Part shown: one piece after another, positions 25,882 to 28,371 of the stretch
Position numbering within the stretch: position 1 is the stretch's first letter
Layout: the number at the start of each line of letters is the position of its first letter
From: a virus
Virus record (IMG/VR): IMGVR_UViG_3300028592_000003
Coordinates: 1-28,371 of that record
DNA length: 28,371 bases
Direction: 5' to 3' (one strand)
The notes under the pieces: generated by a model
The model's database searches: none
The model's input: the letters and a program-made list of their open reading frames with translations, nothing else
Told to the model about the DNA's origin: nothing
Position numbers and translations under genes: made by a program

Positions 25882-28128
25882 TCACCGCCCCAGCACGGTC
25901 TGAACGTTGCCGCCGCGTACGCGAATGGCCTTGCGGAAGATCTCGATGAGCATTTCGTCCGTCTGCGCGCCGCTGGAGTTGATCTCCAGGATGATGCGCT
26001 GATCACCGCCGCCTGCTCCGTTGAACATCCGACGGGTGTCGTCGTTGCTCCGTACGCGGCTTCCGGGGGCGAGGTCGACAAGTTCGGGGCCCTGCTCGCC
26101 GACGAGCGTCAGTCGGCTGCGTGCGCCTCCGGAGGCGGCCTGTCCGACAATGCCTCCGTGGGCGAAGCCGAAGAGGCTGCTGAAACTGGACTGGGCGGCC
26201 TTCACGGAGACGAACACGGAGCCGACGGTCCGGCCGATGAGACCGTTGACCGTGTTCCAGAATCCCCGCGTGTCGGCCTTGATGGACGACGTCTTGTTGG
26301 GGACCTTCGCACGGAAGACGGAAGCGCGCTTGGAGTCGAAGTCGCTCTTGTTGCCCTTGAAATACGTAGTCTTCGACGGGGTCATGTTCCGGAGGTTGCG
26401 CTCCGCCTCGGCGATCTTGTCCTGCCAGTTCTTGATGTCGGCGGTGAGCTTGGCCCGCTTGCCGGGTGGCAGGTTCTTGTCCTTGAGCTGCTCCTTGGCG
26501 TCGTCGATCTGGGTAGTCCAGTTCGAGATGTCCATGCGGAGCTTGTTCTCCTGGAGCTTCGGCGTGACGGCTCCGGCGAACTCCTCGGCCTTCTCCTGAG
26601 CGACGCCGAGACCCTCGATGAACTTGCCCTTGAAGACGTCGAAGGACTCCTTGGCCCCCTTCAGCTTGTCGCCGATTCCGGGTATCCAGCCGAACGCTCC
26701 GGCAGCGCCGGTGAGGATGGCGTCGAACGCTTCGAGTGCGCCGATCGACATCATGCGGAGCCCTTGGAGCAGGATGGGCAGGGCGTTGACGCCGAAGATG
26801 ACCATGTCCATGATCGCGTTGGCGATGAGGCGGAACACCTCCCGGATTTCCGCCCGGTGGTTGTTCGCCCAGTTCGAGAGGTCGGTCAGCTTGCCGTTGA
26901 GGCCGTTGACCTTGTCGCTCGCGCCGGTCATCTCTTCGAAGGTCTCGATGAAGGGCCCGGCGATGTAGCCGCCGAGATCCTTCATCAGGGGAAGGATCAC
27001 CTTCATGGTGTCGAAGAAGTTCTTGAGCGGGATGACAGCGAGACGTGCAGCGAAGGCCAGCCCCTCCCCCAGCGCCTTGATCAGCGGGCGGAGGAAGCCG
27101 GTGGACTCGTCCATCGCCTCCGATGCGGAGCCGAAGGCGGGGGCCAGTACGTTGAGCGCCGGTACGACGGCGTCCATGATGGCCGCCGCGAGGTCGCCGA
27201 AGAATCGGAACAGCGAGCCGAGGAGTGGTCCGAAGGTGTCGGCGAGCGCGCCGGAGAGGCGTCCGAAGGCGGGCAGCACCAGGTTGATGGCGTCGAAGAG
27301 TCCGTCGAACATCTTGGCGGAGCCTTCGATGCCCTTTTCCAGTCCCTTGAACATGCCGGGAAGGCCGATCCCCAGGACGTCGTTGATGCCCCCGCCCAGG
27401 GCGTCCAGGGTGGGCTTGGACTTGGCACCGAATTCCAGGAAGCTCTGTGTCAGCTTTCCGAGGGATGCTCCGAATTCCTTGAACCACTCGGAGCCCATCT
27501 TGACGTTCTGGAGTAGGGCCTTCTGGAAGGCGGGGGACTTGGCGAACTTTCCTGCCTGGGCGGCCATGTCGCCCATCGCCTTTCCCGCCACGGTGACGGC
27601 GGGCTCCAGCTCCTTCATGGCGACCTTCAAGTCCTTGAACATGGACTTGACGCCCGGCATGATCGCCTTCGAGGCGGCCTTCTGAAGCCCCTCGAATTCC
27701 GGCTTGAGGGTCTTCGCCTCCTTCTTGATGTCGTCCATGGAGAGGGAGACGACAGCACCGGCGGCGGCTACGCCGAGCAGCATGGGGGCAAGGGCGCCCA
27801 GGGCGGGGAGGGCGGACATGCCGATGACAGCGCCCAGCCCTCCCACGACGCCGGACAGGCCGCCACCAGCGGGTCCGAGGGAGCCTGCCGTGCTTGTTGC
27901 GGCACCGGATACGCCCTGGAGGGTGTTCACCATTCCGGCACCGGCTACGGCGAACCGGCCTTGTGCGTCGCGCAGCCGCCCGGAGGAGTCCCGCGTGAAG
28001 TTGTTGACGGCCTGGTTGGTGTTGTTCGCCTGGACCTGCACGCTGCGCAGTCCCTGGTTGACCGCGTTGAATCCGGTGTGGGTGTTGTTGTTCACCGACA
28101 CCGTGATCACCACGTTGTTACCAGCCAT
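25882..28128 (-). CDS. Tail tape measure protein
   Basis: 748 residues from ATG at 28128, preceded by GGAGG at 5-nt spacing; GTG at 28134 is less well placed. The start overlaps the -1 frame of the chaperone by 11 nt. The protein is long, helical and Ala/Gly-rich, with hydrophobic stretches (about residues 92-130, and in the INLVLPAFGRLSGALADTF and IFGVNALPILLQGL regions). Its C-terminal block FAHGGIVGQAASGGARS and VGEQGPELVDLAPGSRVRS is a tape measure hallmark. Length sets tail length; at about 0.15 nm per residue the tail would be near 110 nm. No lysozyme or peptidase domain was noticed. Confidence 0.93.
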   Translation of the reverse strand: MAGNNVVITVSVNNNTHTGFNAVNQGLRSVQVQANNTNQAVNNFTRDSSGRLRDAQGRFAVAGAGMVNTLQGVSGAATSTAGSLGPAGGGLSGVVGGLGAVIGMSALPALGALAPMLLGVAAAGAVVSLSMDDIKKEAKTLKPEFEGLQKAASKAIMPGVKSMFKDLKVAMKELEPAVTVAGKAMGDMAAQAGKFAKSPAFQKALLQNVKMGSEWFKEFGASLGKLTQSFLEFGAKSKPTLDALGGGINDVLGIGLPGMFKGLEKGIEGSAKMFDGLFDAINLVLPAFGRLSGALADTFGPLLGSLFRFFGDLAAAIMDAVVPALNVLAPAFGSASEAMDESTGFLRPLIKALGEGLAFAARLAVIPLKNFFDTMKVILPLMKDLGGYIAGPFIETFEEMTGASDKVNGLNGKLTDLSNWANNHRAEIREVFRLIANAIMDMVIFGVNALPILLQGLRMMSIGALEAFDAILTGAAGAFGWIPGIGDKLKGAKESFDVFKGKFIEGLGVAQEKAEEFAGAVTPKLQENKLRMDISNWTTQIDDAKEQLKDKNLPPGKRAKLTADIKNWQDKIAEAERNLRNMTPSKTTYFKGNKSDFDSKRASVFRAKVPNKTSSIKADTRGFWNTVNGLIGRTVGSVFVSVKAAQSSFSSLFGFAHGGIVGQAASGGARSRLTLVGEQGPELVDLAPGSRVRSNDDTRRMFNGAGGGDQRIILEINSSGAQTDEMLIEIFRKAIRVRGGNVQTVLGR

Positions 28129-28371
28129 CTCCACCTCCGTTCATTTCGACGGGACGCCCCGCTGCTTCGATTGCGAGAAGCTGAATGAGTTCTACGTCCT
28201 CGGAGAGGAGCTGACTCGGGAGGCACCCGAATCGTTCGCAGAGCCCGAGGACGAATTCCGCTTCGACTAGTTGGTGAGGTTTGCCGTTGACACTTCCATC
28301 GGCATTGACGCCTCCAGGGACGGCTTGCCACTTTCGGAGTTCCGCTCCAAAGGGGCGGGGACCCCGGCCAT
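28118..28371 (-). CDS. Tail assembly chaperone, frameshifted extension (gpGT-like)
   Basis: This is the -1 frame reached from the slippery heptamer (29-35; copy at 28348-28354) and ending at TAA 28118-28120. It has no start of its own. The coding quality is clear: WQAVPGGVNADGSVNGKPHQ, then LVEAEFVLGLCERFGCLPSQ and LLSEDVELIQLLAIEAAGRP. The 'FG..PSQLL.ED.EL..LLA.EA' pattern is typical of the T-part of tail chaperones. The full fusion is 187 residues. It overlaps the tape measure start, as in other siphoviruses. An alternative third-frame reading there is Arg-rich and looks like a shadow. Confidence 0.85.
   Translation of the reverse strand, partial: GRGPRPFGAELRKWQAVPGGVNADGSVNGKPHQLVEAEFVLGLCERFGCLPSQLLSEDVELIQLLAIEAAGRPVEMNGGGDGW
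28267..28371 (-). CDS. Tail assembly chaperone (gpG-like), 3' part of the unshifted form
   Basis: Zero-frame continuation of the gene starting at 361, ending with TAG at 28267-28269 (…EVSTANLTN). Bases 28320-28371 duplicate 1-52. The last ~26 residues of the short form are used only when the ribosome does not slip. Confidence 0.82.
   Translation of the reverse strand: MAGVPAPLERNSESGKPSLEASMPMEVSTANLTN
28320..28371. repeat. Terminal direct repeat, right copy (circular closure)
   Basis: Exact copy of bases 1-52; see the left copy. Reading the minus strand across base 1 into base 28319 keeps both chaperone frames intact, which supports true circular continuity. Confidence 0.93.

Noticed and set aside
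28107-28331. 74-codon minus-strand frame starting with GTG near the circle junction
   Set aside because: It is the third frame, Arg-rich with no pattern. The -1 frame from the slippery site carries the recognisable chaperone extension.
1-28371. tRNA genes and CRISPR arrays
   Set aside because: No cloverleaf with a GTTCGAATC-type arm and no regularly spaced direct repeats were found. The CCCCACA words are too short and irregularly spaced for CRISPR.

Overview
The window is GC-rich and fully coding on one strand. It reads as a complete circular genome of a temperate actinobacterial element, most likely from Streptomyces or a close relative. Bases 1-52 are repeated exactly at 28320-28371, so the unique circle is 28,319 bp, and the junction falls inside a tail gene that reads correctly across it. 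Every supported gene lies on the minus strand, so gene order runs from high to low coordinates. The host guess rests on base composition, many GTG starts, a DUF2637/SpdB-type membrane protein beside a TraB/FtsK-type translocase, and siphovirus genes of the Streptomyces prophage kind.

Virion half (10927 down to 1, then 28319 down to 21827): small and large terminase, a small membrane protein, HK97-type portal, ClpP-like head protease, HK97-type major capsid protein, a probable capsid accessory protein, a small zinc-ribbon protein, an HNH-type endonuclease gene inserted among structural genes, connector, head-closure protein, tail terminator, two paralogous major tail proteins flanking a cysteine-containing protein, a tail assembly chaperone pair made by -1 frameshifting, tape measure, a large minor tail protein with lectin-like folds, a small minor tail protein and a small membrane protein. 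No endolysin was found.

Plasmid / integrative half (21689 down to 11023): a Prim-Pol plus SF3-helicase replication protein with a structured leader, an iteron-like region with 13 exact copies of CCCCACA/TGTGGGG, a CopG-type regulator operon of four genes joined by GTGA overlaps, a tyrosine recombinase, three small unknown genes, a Phd/YefM-like protein, a TraB/FtsK-like DNA translocase with a C-terminal winged helix, an SpdB-like membrane protein and one unknown gene. A perfect hairpin at 11023-11056 closes this half before the terminase operon.

Together the genes describe a tailed-phage virion factory joined to the replication, recombination and mycelial-spread modules typical of actinomycete integrative and conjugative elements (AICEs). 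It could persist as a plasmid or integrate, leave as a virion, and possibly spread within mycelium as double-stranded DNA. Promoter-like signals recur: four regulatory-half genes appear to have promoters placing the -10 hexamer exactly 6 nt before an ATG, suggesting leaderless messages. One 14-bp palindrome is shared by the terminase and recombinase upstream regions. Functional statements come from reading sequences and family knowledge; no database search was run.
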